Source: Halomonas sp. 54_146 (GTDB lineage: Bacteria > Pseudomonadota > Gammaproteobacteria > Pseudomonadales > Halomonadaceae). From it: DNA of 64,000 nt. Below the pieces are notes generated by a model that saw only the letters and a list, made by a program, of their open reading frames with translations, searched no databases and was not told the DNA's origin. Where the stretch lies: contig NZ_LGEN01000003.1 of NCBI RefSeq assembly GCF_001507855.1, positions 91,225 to 155,224 of the forward strand, read 5' to 3'. A program made the position numbers and the translations under genes. Shown here one piece after another: positions 26,901-36,173 of this stretch (positions are counted from its first letter, which is position 1; every line of letters starts with the position of its first letter).

Positions 26901-28277
26901 ATGGCCGTATTAAAAGGAACACAAACCAACGATTGGCTTCGGCGTGCCATGCGCTGCTTTGACGCTGGCATTGCCATGTTGGTATCGCTCTTAGCTCTCT
27001 GGGCCATGCCGCATATCAATGCAGACAGCGACGACTACCTCTTTTTGATCGTGATTGGCAGCTTAATCCTGCCCGCCGTTGGCGAGTTAATGGGGCTTTA
27101 TCAACCTTGGCGTGGGCGTAGTTTATACACCATGCTTGGGGTTTACGTGCTTAGTTGGCTGGCGGCCATCGGTGTTATCAGCTTGCTGCTGGTGGCCACT
27201 CAAACGACGCAGAGTTTCTCACGCCTGTGGATGGGAATCACGTCGCTGGCGGTTTTACTGGCCGGCAGCCTAGTGCGTACTGCCCTTTATAGCTATTTGC
27301 GCCATCTGCGTGCGTCAGGGCGTAACCTGAAAAACGTTCTAGTGATCGGGCAGCCCAATAATATCAGCCTGCTTGAGCGGCGCGTCAGCGGTTTACCCCA
27401 CGCCGGTTACGTTATTGTGGGTCAGCACTTGGATACAGGCGATAAAGCCTTCATGGAAAGCATGGCAATATTTGCCAAGCAAAACGCATTTAAGCGTGAG
27501 TTTGATGAAATTTGGCTAGGCTATCCGCTGGTAGAAGGTGCACGAGTGCGTGAACTAATGAGCCTGTTGGCGGGTATTCCGACCTCTATTCGCTTCTTCC
27601 CCGATCTACCCGATATACGCTTGCTTAACCACCGCATTACGCAGGTAGCGGGTTTATATTCGCTAGAGCTTAATTACACGCCGCTCAATGGCCCTATGCG
27701 TTTTCTCAAAGCACTGGAAGACCGCATTTTAGGGCTAGTGCTGTTTGCGCTCTTTAGCCCTGTGATGTTGTGCATAGCTATCGCGGTTAAATGGAGTATG
27801 GGTGGCCCGGTACTTTTTAAGCAAGAGCGGCATGGGTTAGATGGCAAACGGTTTAGAATTTACAAATTTAGAACCATGCATTTGCATGATGGTACACACA
27901 CCAAACAAGCATCACATTACGACGAGCGAGTAACGCCATTAGGCAGCTTTCTGCGCCGTACCAGCTTGGATGAATTGCCTCAGTTATATAACGTGCTGCA
28001 AGGCCGAATGTCACTGGTTGGCCCCAGGCCCCATGCCATGGATCATAATGATCATTATAAAGATCATATTGATATTTATATGCAGCGCCACCGTGTGAAA
28101 CCGGGAATGACCGGTTGGGCACAAGTCAATGGGCTGCGCGGTATTACCAACGATGTCAAGCTTATGGAGAGGCGTGTCGAGTACGACCTGTATTACATAG
28201 AGCGATGGTCGTTAGGGTTTGACTTGAAAATACTGGCAATGACGTTAACCAAAGGTTTCATTAACAGCCAGCCTTAA
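26901..28277 (+). CDS. wcaJ: Undecaprenyl-phosphate sugar phosphotransferase, WcaJ/ExoY-like
   Basis: 458-aa polyisoprenyl-phosphate hexose-1-phosphate transferase. The N-terminus has four TM helices (residues ~15-130), then a CoA-binding-like middle domain, one more hydrophobic segment (~275-300) and the catalytic domain with FKQERHGLDGKRFRIYKFRT, RRTSLDELPQLYNVL, SLVGPRPHA and VKPGMTGWAQVNGLRG. It loads the first sugar, usually glucose-1-phosphate, on undecaprenyl phosphate. This makes it the likely initiator of the glycan built by the genes downstream. E. coli O8/O9a uses WecA instead, so the primer differs from that model. Confidence 0.87.
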   Translation: MAVLKGTQTNDWLRRAMRCFDAGIAMLVSLLALWAMPHINADSDDYLFLIVIGSLILPAVGELMGLYQPWRGRSLYTMLGVYVLSWLAAIGVISLLLVATQTTQSFSRLWMGITSLAVLLAGSLVRTALYSYLRHLRASGRNLKNVLVIGQPNNISLLERRVSGLPHAGYVIVGQHLDTGDKAFMESMAIFAKQNAFKREFDEIWLGYPLVEGARVRELMSLLAGIPTSIRFFPDLPDIRLLNHRITQVAGLYSLELNYTPLNGPMRFLKALEDRILGLVLFALFSPVMLCIAIAVKWSMGGPVLFKQERHGLDGKRFRIYKFRTMHLHDGTHTKQASHYDERVTPLGSFLRRTSLDELPQLYNVLQGRMSLVGPRPHAMDHNDHYKDHIDIYMQRHRVKPGMTGWAQVNGLRGITNDVKLMERRVEYDLYYIERWSLGFDLKILAMTLTKGFINSQP

Positions 28278-28412
28278 TAAAAAAGCGCAGGGTCAGTCAC
28301 TATTTTCCAGTACGTAATCAGTGCCTCAGCAGTACGGAAAATAGCTAAGTAAACGATCTTATTAAGGTTGGGATGCCGTGGGCTAATAAATGGCTTATCT
28401 CAAGGAGGAAAT

Positions 28413-29855
28413 ATGATTTTTCCGGTGATTTTATCCGGTGGTTCTGGTTCACGGCTATGGCCGGTATCCCGCGAGCACTACCCCAAGCAGTTTTTGAATC
28501 TCCACAAAGATGACCGCAGCCTGTTACAAGAAGCGGCTCAACGCCTGGATAATGTAGAAGACACTGGCACGCCAATCGTTGTCTGTAATGAAGATCACCG
28601 ATTTCTAGTCGCCGAGCAGATGCATCAAATTGGCCTGGGAAATACCCAGATTATTTTAGAGCCATGTGGGCGTAACACAGCTCCAGCGCTGGCATTAGCA
28701 GCGTTGGCAGCCCATAGCATCAGTGCAGAAGCTGAGCTGTTAGTCATGCCTGCTGATCACGTTATAAAAAACGAAACAGCCTTTGCCGAAGCCGTTAACA
28801 AAGGCCGCGAGCTGGCCAGCCACGGCAAATTAGTCACTTTTGGCATTACCCCCAACGCACCCCACACGGGGTATGGCTACATTAAACGCGGCAGCGCCCA
28901 AGGCGCGGGCTACAACGTTGATACCTTCGTAGAAAAGCCAGACCAGGCGCGGGCACAAAGCTACCTGGCCAGCGGCGACTACCTTTGGAACAGCGGTATC
29001 TTCTTGTTCAAAGCAGGCGCTTACCTGGCTGCCCTGCGCCAGCACGCGCCAGATATTTTAGACGTGTGCGAACATGCCTACGCACAGCGCAGTGAAGACC
29101 TCGACTTCCTGCGGGTTGACCAGGAAATTTTTGCCCAGTGCCGCAATGAATCTATCGACTACGCAGTGATGGAGCACACCGCAGATGCGGCCGTGGTGCC
29201 CATGGACCCAGGCTGGAGCGACATCGGAGCTTGGGACGCCCTACACGCGCTAAAAGCACCTGAAGACCCGATCAACGGCAACGCCCTCCACGGCGATGTC
29301 ATGATCCACAACACCCACAACAGCCTGATTCACAGCGAATCGCGGCTAGTGGCAGCGGTGGGCGTTAACAACTTGGTGATTGTTGAAACCGATGATGCGG
29401 TGCTAGTAGCCGACCGCCATCAGGCACAAGACACCAAGCTGATCGTTAATGCGCTCAAAGCCGCAGGGCGCAAAGAATCAACGTCACACAAGCGCGCCTA
29501 CCGCCCCTGGGGGCATTACCACACCATGGTGTTAACCGACAGCTTCCAAGTGAAGGAAATTGTGGTGAATCCAGGCGGCAAGCTCTCACTGCAGATGCAC
29601 CACCACCGTGCAGAACACTGGGTAGTGGTAAGGGGAACGGCCAAGGTAACCCAAGGCGAAGGCCACGGTGACCTGAGCAATTTAAACAGCTTCCTGCTTT
29701 CTGAAGACGAATCTACCTATATACCATTAGGCACGGTGCACCGCCTTGAAAACCCAGGGGTGATTCCACTGCACCTGATTGAAGTGCAAACCGGCTCCTA
29801 TTTAGGGGAAGACGACATCGTCCGCTACAATGATGACTATGGGCGCTGCCAGTAA
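28413..29855 (+). CDS. manC: Mannose-1-phosphate guanylyltransferase / mannose-6-phosphate isomerase
   Basis: 480-aa bifunctional enzyme making GDP-mannose. The N-terminal nucleotidyltransferase has the pyrophosphorylase signature VILSGGSGSRLWPVSR (about 5-20) and FVEKPD (about 172); the C-terminal cupin isomerase has RPWGHYHTM, GGKLSLQMHHHRAEHWVVV (about 390-408) and LGTVHRLENPG. ATG at 28413 follows a perfect AAGGAGG; upstream in-frame codons are ignored. With ManB it supplies the mannose donor for the polymer. Confidence 0.95.
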   Translation: MIFPVILSGGSGSRLWPVSREHYPKQFLNLHKDDRSLLQEAAQRLDNVEDTGTPIVVCNEDHRFLVAEQMHQIGLGNTQIILEPCGRNTAPALALAALAAHSISAEAELLVMPADHVIKNETAFAEAVNKGRELASHGKLVTFGITPNAPHTGYGYIKRGSAQGAGYNVDTFVEKPDQARAQSYLASGDYLWNSGIFLFKAGAYLAALRQHAPDILDVCEHAYAQRSEDLDFLRVDQEIFAQCRNESIDYAVMEHTADAAVVPMDPGWSDIGAWDALHALKAPEDPINGNALHGDVMIHNTHNSLIHSESRLVAAVGVNNLVIVETDDAVLVADRHQAQDTKLIVNALKAAGRKESTSHKRAYRPWGHYHTMVLTDSFQVKEIVVNPGGKLSLQMHHHRAEHWVVVRGTAKVTQGEGHGDLSNLNSFLLSEDESTYIPLGTVHRLENPGVIPLHLIEVQTGSYLGEDDIVRYNDDYGRCQ

Positions 29856-29886
29856 AACGGCTGTGGGCCTTCAAGTGCCGTTTTAT
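29854..29886 (+). terminator. Possible terminator or attenuator after manC
   Basis: Arms AAAACGGC and GCCGTTTT with a 15-nt loop, then TATTGTT. It lies directly after the manC stop. Partial termination inside the cluster is possible because genes continue in the same direction. Confidence 0.5.
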
Positions 29887-29906
29887 TGTTAGGGTTAAGC
29901 GTTTTC

Positions 29907-31079
29907 ATGAGTATAAACAATCAGCTAGCCGCCATGCAGGAAGAGTACCGCACATGGCGCGTTGTTATTGTGCATGACTGGTTAGTGGTCAACGGCGGCG
30001 CTGAAAAAGTACTGGCAGCCTTATTAAAAGCCTTTCCCCAGGCTGATGTGATGACGCTGGTAAATTTTTTACCAGCGTCAGAGGCAGCATGGCTTGCCCC
30101 TCACCGCATCGTTACCAGTTGCTTGCAACGTATGCCCTTTGCGCGCCGCTATTATCGCCACTATTTGCCGATGATGTCCTACGCCATAGAGCAGTTTGAT
30201 TTGCGCGGGTACGATCTGGTGATCTCATCAAGCCACGCGGTGGCCAAGGGCGTGATTACTCATCCTGGTCAGCAACACATCTGTTATTGCCACACTCCTA
30301 TGCGCTACGCCTGGGATATGAAAGAGCATTACCTTGAAAACGCGCGTTTCCGTTTACCGCTGATGGAAACGTTTGTCAGGAAAACGCTCAAACGGCTGCG
30401 TCAGTGGGACTACTTTGGTGCCAGTCAAGTCGATCACTTTATCGCCAATTCCTACAATGTTGCACAGCGTATCAGCAAGTATTACCGCCGAGAGGCGAGT
30501 GTTTTATATCCACCGGTAGATATTGAACAGTTTGTGCTGAATACCGAGCCACGTGATGATTACTACTTAGCAGCGTCAAGGCTGGTACCGTATAAGCGAC
30601 TTGATCTAATCATTGAGGCGTTTAAAGCTACTCCCCATCGGCGGCTCAAAATTGTAGGTGATGGGCCTGAGTACGCCCGTTTAGCAGCGCTAGCAGAAGG
30701 CCATACGCACATAGAGCTGCTCGGTTATCAGCCTAATGAGCAATTAATAACGCTGATGAGCCAGGCCCGTGGTTTTATTTTTGCTGCGGATGAAGACTTC
30801 GGTATCTTACCCCTTGAAGCTCAAGCCTGCGGTACACCCGTTATTGCTTACGGCAAAGGCGGCGCGCTGGAAACGGTAAAAGACATCCACCACGGTGACA
30901 CCGCTACAGGCGTACTATTCGAACAGCAAAGCCCAGCGAGCCTGCTCAATGCTATTGAGCAGTTTGAAGAGCACCACTTTCAGCCCCAGGCCTGCCGGCA
31001 ACAAGCCGAGCAGTTCAGCTATGCGCTATTCTGGCAGCGCCTACAAATACTACTGGGTGAGGTAAAGCGCGCCGACTAG
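29907..31079 (+). CDS. GT4 glycosyltransferase, WbaZ/WbdC-like mannosyltransferase
   Basis: 390-aa GT-B enzyme. It opens with RVVIVHDWLVVNGGAEKVL, typical of WbaZ-type mannosyltransferases, and contains QHICYCHTPMRYAWDM (about 125), SRLVPYKRLDLIIEAF (about 222) and the donor-site motif FAADEDFGILPLEAQACGTP (about 290-309). The start at 29907 is the ATG after AGGGTTAAG; the frame also has a TTG 21 nt earlier. Cytoplasmic enzyme; it probably adds an early mannose to the lipid-linked primer, by analogy with O9a clusters. Confidence 0.82.
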   Translation: MSINNQLAAMQEEYRTWRVVIVHDWLVVNGGAEKVLAALLKAFPQADVMTLVNFLPASEAAWLAPHRIVTSCLQRMPFARRYYRHYLPMMSYAIEQFDLRGYDLVISSSHAVAKGVITHPGQQHICYCHTPMRYAWDMKEHYLENARFRLPLMETFVRKTLKRLRQWDYFGASQVDHFIANSYNVAQRISKYYRREASVLYPPVDIEQFVLNTEPRDDYYLAASRLVPYKRLDLIIEAFKATPHRRLKIVGDGPEYARLAALAEGHTHIELLGYQPNEQLITLMSQARGFIFAADEDFGILPLEAQACGTPVIAYGKGGALETVKDIHHGDTATGVLFEQQSPASLLNAIEQFEEHHFQPQACRQQAEQFSYALFWQRLQILLGEVKRAD

Positions 31080-31093
31080 CGCGAATATTTTCC

Positions 31094-32287
31094 ATGCATA
31101 TTATTGTTAATTTACAACCCTTGCTGACCCCGTTAACCGGGATCGGATACTACACCCGAGAACTGACCCGTGAGCTAGTGCAGCAGGATTCACTTACCCT
31201 AGAAGGGGTGACGGGCCGCAAGCTAGAAACCCTCACCCCAGAACACCCCTTACTACAGATTACCCACAATGCTGAGCAGCCGCACAGCGAGCGAGACCAT
31301 CCGGCTTGGCAGTTAGCGCGCCGTTATTTGCGCAACCCACTAACACGTAAAATGTATCGCTGGCTATGCTCGCAACGGCTGCAATACAACATCAAACACC
31401 CGGATGCCCTTTACTGGGAGCCGAACTATATTCTGCTGCCTTGGCGTGGCCGAAGCGTAGTGACAGTTCATGACCTCTCCCACGAGCGTTACCCAGAGTA
31501 CCACCCTGCCGAGCGGGTACGGTTTCTAAACCGTCACTTGCTGGAAAGCCTGCAGCGGGCAACCCGTATTAACGTGGTTTCGCAATTTACCGCCAACGAG
31601 CTGCAAGCACTGCACGGCATCGCGCCGGAACGCATTGATATTGTGCCGCCTGCGGTGGCGGAACGCTTCTTCTTACCGCCTTGCGAAACCACGGCCATGA
31701 GCCTGCGCCAACGTTACCAGCTGCCGCAACGCTATTTATTAAGCGTTGGCACCCTAGAGCCGCGCAAGAACCTAGCCACCGTACTTGAAGCCTTTGCCAG
31801 CCTACCACCTGCCGAGCAGCAAGCGGCTCCGCTGCTGCTAGCAGGCATGCAAGGGTGGGGTAGTCAAACCTACAGCGAGCCGGTGCAAAAAGCCCTGTTA
31901 CGTGGCACTATTCGCCGCCTGGGCTACGTGCCCACTGCCGATTTGCCAGGGTTATATGCCTTAGCTCAAGGTTTTGTTTATGTGTCGCTTTACGAAGGTT
32001 TTGGTATGCCGGTGGTTGAAGCAATGGCCGCAGGAACGCCTGTTCTCACCGCCAACACCAGTGCCACCACCGAAGTGGCAGCAGGTGCAGCGCTTGAAGT
32101 GGATCCGCGGAATAAAGACGCTATTCGCCACGGTCTTCAACGACTGGTGGGTGAGAATCACGACGCTTGTATAGCCGCTGGAAAAGTGCGTGCCCAGCAA
32201 TTCACTTGGCCACGCTCCGCGGAACAACTACTGGCTTCTTTTAAACGTGCCGTTAGCGAAAGCGCTCCGACGTCAAAGCACAACTAA
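31094..32287 (+). CDS. GT4 glycosyltransferase, MtfB/WbdB-like
   Basis: 397-aa GT-B glycosyltransferase. N-terminal MHIIVNLQPLLTPLTGIGYY resembles MtfB/WbdB-type mannosyltransferases with their TGIGRY acceptor loop. The C-terminal half has LSVGTLEPRKNLATVLEAF (about 216-234) and the ExxxxxE-like motif YEGFGMPVVEAMAAGTPVLT (about 301-320). It starts 14 nt after the previous gene, so it is co-transcribed. The donor is likely GDP-mannose. Confidence 0.82.
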   Translation: MHIIVNLQPLLTPLTGIGYYTRELTRELVQQDSLTLEGVTGRKLETLTPEHPLLQITHNAEQPHSERDHPAWQLARRYLRNPLTRKMYRWLCSQRLQYNIKHPDALYWEPNYILLPWRGRSVVTVHDLSHERYPEYHPAERVRFLNRHLLESLQRATRINVVSQFTANELQALHGIAPERIDIVPPAVAERFFLPPCETTAMSLRQRYQLPQRYLLSVGTLEPRKNLATVLEAFASLPPAEQQAAPLLLAGMQGWGSQTYSEPVQKALLRGTIRRLGYVPTADLPGLYALAQGFVYVSLYEGFGMPVVEAMAAGTPVLTANTSATTEVAAGAALEVDPRNKDAIRHGLQRLVGENHDACIAAGKVRAQQFTWPRSAEQLLASFKRAVSESAPTSKHN

Positions 32288-32299
32288 ATGAGTCTCAAA

Positions 32300-32373
32300 A
32301 TGATGAGCCACGAAATGAAGTGCTATGAAAAGAAATGCTATGAAAAAAAGTGCTATGAAATGAAGAGCCATGC
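32300..32373 (+). repeat. Degenerate ~15-bp tandem repeats before wzm
   Basis: Imperfect copies of GTGCTATGAAA(T/A)GAA fill the whole spacer between the GT4 and wzm genes (about five copies, e.g. around 32320, 32335, 32350). They include several ATGA sequences. It looks like local slippage of a short sequence. Confidence 0.7.
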
Positions 32374-33276
32374 ATGATTAAGCATATTTACCAAAAGTTA
32401 TTTGCCACTAAACCAGGCGCCGAGCAACGTATACCGCGCTATAAACAAACGCGCGTTTACCAATGGCTGCGTAGCAATCCTAAGCTACGCGACATCCGCC
32501 AAAGCCTGCCGCTGATTTTGCACCTCACCCGGCAAGACCTGGTTGAGCGCCATACTGGCTCGGTACTCGGCGCTACTTGGACCTTTGTCTCACCGCTGAT
32601 CAATATCTTAGTATTTGTACTCGTCTTCTCCAGCATTATGGGCGCCAAGCTAGAAGGGTTCGGCGCCGAGATCGACAAGTACGCCTACAGTATTTACCTG
32701 ATTTGCGGCATGTTGGCCTGGATCGCCTTTGCCAATAGCCTAGGGCGAATTACCAACCTATTTAAAGACCAAAGCCATCTCGTTACCAAGGTCAATGTTT
32801 CGCTGTTAGCGCTGCCGCTCTCGGTACTACTCACCGAAACCGTCGTGTACGTGATTGGCATGGTGTTTTTTATTGGATTCCTACTGCTGGTGGATTTTCC
32901 GCTTTCGGCCTATTGGCTGTTTATCCCGGTGATTTACGCCCTGCAATGCTTGTTTGTTTACGCGCTGGGGGTAACGCTGGCGGTACTGGCGGTATATCTC
33001 AAAGATATCAAGGAAGTGGTAACGGTTGTGCTACAAGTTTGGTTTTGGGTAACACCGATTGTCTATGTCATGGAAATCCTTCCCGGCTGGGTGCAACGGG
33101 GCATGCAGTTCAATCCCGCTTATGTACTGGTTGATGCCTATCGCAGCCTCATCATGCGCCAGCAATTGCCGGATTTTCTGCCTATCACACTGTTCGCCAT
33201 CGCCGCCTTCGGGCTTCTGGCGCTAGGGTTATGGCTGTTGGGCCGTACCGAGCGCGACCTGCGCGATTGTCTGTAA
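32374..33276 (+). CDS. wzm: Polysaccharide ABC exporter permease
   Basis: 300-aa ABC-2 type membrane protein with six hydrophobic segments. LTRQDLVERHTGSVLGATWT (about 49-68) is the amphipathic gate-helix region of Wzm proteins, and PIVYVMEILPGW with FNPAYVLVDAYRSLIM is the usual C-terminal part. It exports the finished undecaprenyl-linked glycan with Wzt, encoded 24 nt downstream. The N-terminal ~45 residues are a polar extension before the family core. Confidence 0.9.
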   Translation: MIKHIYQKLFATKPGAEQRIPRYKQTRVYQWLRSNPKLRDIRQSLPLILHLTRQDLVERHTGSVLGATWTFVSPLINILVFVLVFSSIMGAKLEGFGAEIDKYAYSIYLICGMLAWIAFANSLGRITNLFKDQSHLVTKVNVSLLALPLSVLLTETVVYVIGMVFFIGFLLLVDFPLSAYWLFIPVIYALQCLFVYALGVTLAVLAVYLKDIKEVVTVVLQVWFWVTPIVYVMEILPGWVQRGMQFNPAYVLVDAYRSLIMRQQLPDFLPITLFAIAAFGLLALGLWLLGRTERDLRDCL

Positions 33277-33300
33277 AGAACTGCTTGTAAGGAGGCAACG

Positions 33301-34527
33301 ATGATCGACATTCAAGGGCTCAACAAAACCTTCAAGCTATTTCACCGCCCCGCCGACCGGCTAAGAGAAGCGATAACGGGCCGGGTACGCCATGAAAGCT
33401 ACCATGCGCTAAAAGATATTTCGTTCCAGGTCGCCCCCGGCGAAGTGCTGGGCGTGCTGGGGCGCAATGGTGCCGGAAAATCCACGCTGCTCAAATTACT
33501 GACCGGCGTGTTGATGCCCGACAGCGGCCAAATCAACATAGACGGTCGAATTACCGGCCTGCTGGAACTAGGCACCGGCTTTAACCCAGAACTCACCGGC
33601 CTGCAAAACATCACCGCCAACGGCCTGATGCTGGGCATGAGCCACGAAGAGCTCGACAACCGCCGCCAGGAAATCATCGAATTTTCCGAGCTGGGCAATT
33701 ATATCCAAGAGCCGCTGCGCACCTATTCCTCGGGCATGACCATGCGCCTAGCGTTTTCTATCGCCATTCACGCCGAACCGCGCTGCTTTCTAGTTGATGA
33801 AGCACTCTCGGTGGGCGATGGCTATTTTCAGCAAAAGTGCATGAAGCGCATCCGCGAGTTCAAAGAGAGCGGCGGCTCTATCCTGTTTGTTTCCCACGAC
33901 CTTAACGCTGTCAAAATGCTCTGCGACCGCGCGTTAGTGCTAGAAGACGGCAGCGTGGTGTTCGATGGTGACGCCGACATAGCGGTTAACCGCTACAACC
34001 GCATTATGGCCCGCCAGGCTGAAGAAGAAGAGGGCCGCCACCTGGGCCGCCAGCACGGCGCTTATGGCACCGGCGAAGTAGCAGTGACTACCGGTAGCGT
34101 GGCCGGGCAGGAAAGCCACAGCGCCACTATTTCCAGTGGTGAAATGCTCGACATTGACCTAACGCTTAGCGCCCACCAAGCGGTAGGCGATATTACCCTG
34201 GGGATAATGGTGCGCGACCGCTTTGGCCAAGACATTTTCGGTGCCAATAGCTTTCAACTGGGGCAAACCCTGAACCTAGCGGAAGGCAGCGTTCAGCGCG
34301 TGCGCCTTAGCCTGCAGGCCGATATTGCCCCCGGCAAATACACCATTACCATTGGCCTGCACAGCCGCGAACATCACCTGGAAGCTTGCTACTGGTGGTA
34401 CGACAGCTACCTGCAATTTGAAGTGGCCGGTTTTAAACAGCATCTATTTTCCGGCGTATGCCGCTTACCGCTCACCCTGGAAACGCTGCCCGCAGAGTCG
34501 CCTAGCCCCGCGCAGCAGCTAGAATAA
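33301..34527 (+). CDS. wzt: Polysaccharide ABC exporter ATPase with C-terminal carbohydrate-binding domain
   Basis: 408-aa ATPase. Residues ~1-235 are the nucleotide-binding domain (LGRNGAGKSTLLKLLTG, ELGTGFNPELTG, YSSGMTMRLAFSIAIHA, CFLVDEALSVGDGYF). Residues ~250-395 form a beta-rich Wzt-C domain (ISSGEMLDIDLTLSAHQAVG..., GLHSREHHLEACYWWYDSYL). In O8/O9a systems that domain recognises the modified non-reducing end of the chain before export. A strong GGAGG precedes the ATG. The extended form implies the polymer here is also capped, and the next gene encodes a methyltransferase. Confidence 0.92.
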   Translation: MIDIQGLNKTFKLFHRPADRLREAITGRVRHESYHALKDISFQVAPGEVLGVLGRNGAGKSTLLKLLTGVLMPDSGQINIDGRITGLLELGTGFNPELTGLQNITANGLMLGMSHEELDNRRQEIIEFSELGNYIQEPLRTYSSGMTMRLAFSIAIHAEPRCFLVDEALSVGDGYFQQKCMKRIREFKESGGSILFVSHDLNAVKMLCDRALVLEDGSVVFDGDADIAVNRYNRIMARQAEEEEGRHLGRQHGAYGTGEVAVTTGSVAGQESHSATISSGEMLDIDLTLSAHQAVGDITLGIMVRDRFGQDIFGANSFQLGQTLNLAEGSVQRVRLSLQADIAPGKYTITIGLHSREHHLEACYWWYDSYLQFEVAGFKQHLFSGVCRLPLTLETLPAESPSPAQQLE

Positions 34528-34585
34528 GCGCAGCAACCAGAATAAGCGCCGCAGCCGGAATCAGCGCCGCAGCCGAAAAAATAGG
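34527..34585 (+). repeat. ~18-bp tandem repeats between wzt and the methyltransferase gene
   Basis: Copies related to GCAGCCGGAATCAGCGCC fill the spacer and continue from the last codons of wzt (CAGCTAGAATAAGCG). This is a second short-repeat spacer in the same operon. Confidence 0.7.
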
Positions 34586-34595
34586 AACGCCATTC

Positions 34596-36173
34596 ATGAC
34601 CAAACCATTCGACGACATTGACAGCCTGATTGGCCGTTTGAAGGCCGTGGCCCGCCAGCACGAGCGAGAGGGAGGCACCCAGCCGCCGCCCTTTGCCTAC
34701 CGCGAACGCCTGGGCGAGTTGCTAAACGAACGCCACGACCCCGCCAAGGTAAGCGACCCCAACCACCCAGCGCTTGAAGAGTTAGTCGCCGCCAGCCACC
34801 GCGATGAAGTGTTCCTGCAGCGCGTGTACCGCGTGTTAATGGACCGCGAAGTGGATCAGGAAGGCATGAGCCACTATCTCAGCGTGCTGCCGCGCACCGG
34901 TAGGCTCTACGTGCTCGCCGAGCTGCTCTGCGCCGACGAAGCCCGCGCCTCGCTAGCAAAGCGCGGTGCGGTTATTCCCCGCCGTGGCATGCTCACGCTA
35001 CCGTTTCGGATTGTTGGGCGGCTGGGGCCGCTGGGGCGGGTGCTGCGCCCGCTGCTGCGGCTAAGTTACCGTATTGTGGGGGTAGTGCTGCGGCCGCGCT
35101 TCACGCTGCTTGAACGTGTTTTTGAATTGGAAGCCAGCGACCGCCAGCGCGGCGCTATGATGCGCGATGTGCTGCTTGAGCTGGATGGCGAGCTTCAGCG
35201 CCATCAACACCAGCTACAACAGCACGCCAACACTCTGGAACAACACGCCCACCAAAGCAGCGAATTTGCCAGCCGCCTAAGCGAACAAGAACGCCACCAA
35301 CCAGCTTTATGGAGTGCCCTTCAGCACCATCGACGCGCGGTAGAACGGCTGACCAACACCCCTGAAAGCGAACAAGCCGCGCTGCAAGGCCCCAAAGGCC
35401 AGCAGCTCGACCAGCAGCTGTTTGATGCCTACTATCTCGCCTTCGAAGATGCCTGCCGTGGCAGCGAAGCGCAAATTCGTCACCACCTGGACAACTATCA
35501 GCCCCAATGGGAAACCGCTCGGCAAGCAGGTGCCCGCGCCCTAGATGTAGGCTGTGGCCGAGGTGAATGGCTGGCGCTGCTCACAGAACAAGGCTTTGAG
35601 CCACACGGCGTAGACCTCAACATCGCCATGGTGGAACACTGCCGCGAACGCGGGTTTGAGGTTACCCACGCCGACGCCATCAGCGTGATGCGCGCCCAGC
35701 CGGATAACAGCCACGCCCTGGTAAGCGCGTTCCACCTTATCGAACACCTGCCGTTTGATGTGCTCTACACGCTGGTCGACGAAGCCAACCGCATACTGGC
35801 GCCCGGTGGCGTGTTGATTCTGGAAACCCCCAACCCCGAAAACCTGCTGGTGGGTAGCCACACGTTCTACCACGACCCCACCCACCGCAACCCGGTAACG
35901 CCCACGGCCATCTCCTTCCTGCTGACCTACCTTGGCTTTAGCGCGGTAGACGTGCGCCGCTTTAACCCCTACCCGGAAGACGCCAAAGTGCCTGGCGACG
36001 ACCCGCTCACCGCCCGCGTGAACGGCCACCTATGTGGCCCTCAGGATTTTGCTGTGATAGGCCGCAAAGCCGCGCCCAATCTTAACGATGCAAAAGCGGA
36101 AGACGTAAACGCTGAAAGCGCAAAAGTCGAAGATGAGCAGCAGACCGCCACGCCAGAGGAGGGCACCCAGTGA
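34596..36173 (+). CDS. WbdD-like chain-terminating methyltransferase with DUF4214 and coiled coil
   Basis: 525-aa cytosolic protein. Residues ~65-130 are a DUF4214 domain (DEVFLQRVYRVLMDREVDQEGMSHY). A hydrophobic/basic stretch follows (about 130-175, FRIVGRLGPLGRVLRPLLRL), then a His/Gln-rich coiled coil (~185-265) and a class I SAM methyltransferase (about 310-480: ALDVGCGRGEWLALL, HLIEHLPFDVLY, LILETPNPENLLVGSHTFY). Methyltransferase plus coiled coil next to a Wzt with a binding domain is the layout of WbdD, which caps and measures O9a chains. No kinase domain is seen, and the order of parts differs from WbdD. The C-terminal ~30 residues are acidic. A DUF4214 in a cytosolic enzyme is unusual. 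Confidence 0.82.
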   Translation: MTKPFDDIDSLIGRLKAVARQHEREGGTQPPPFAYRERLGELLNERHDPAKVSDPNHPALEELVAASHRDEVFLQRVYRVLMDREVDQEGMSHYLSVLPRTGRLYVLAELLCADEARASLAKRGAVIPRRGMLTLPFRIVGRLGPLGRVLRPLLRLSYRIVGVVLRPRFTLLERVFELEASDRQRGAMMRDVLLELDGELQRHQHQLQQHANTLEQHAHQSSEFASRLSEQERHQPALWSALQHHRRAVERLTNTPESEQAALQGPKGQQLDQQLFDAYYLAFEDACRGSEAQIRHHLDNYQPQWETARQAGARALDVGCGRGEWLALLTEQGFEPHGVDLNIAMVEHCRERGFEVTHADAISVMRAQPDNSHALVSAFHLIEHLPFDVLYTLVDEANRILAPGGVLILETPNPENLLVGSHTFYHDPTHRNPVTPTAISFLLTYLGFSAVDVRRFNPYPEDAKVPGDDPLTARVNGHLCGPQDFAVIGRKAAPNLNDAKAEDVNAESAKVEDEQQTATPEEGTQ

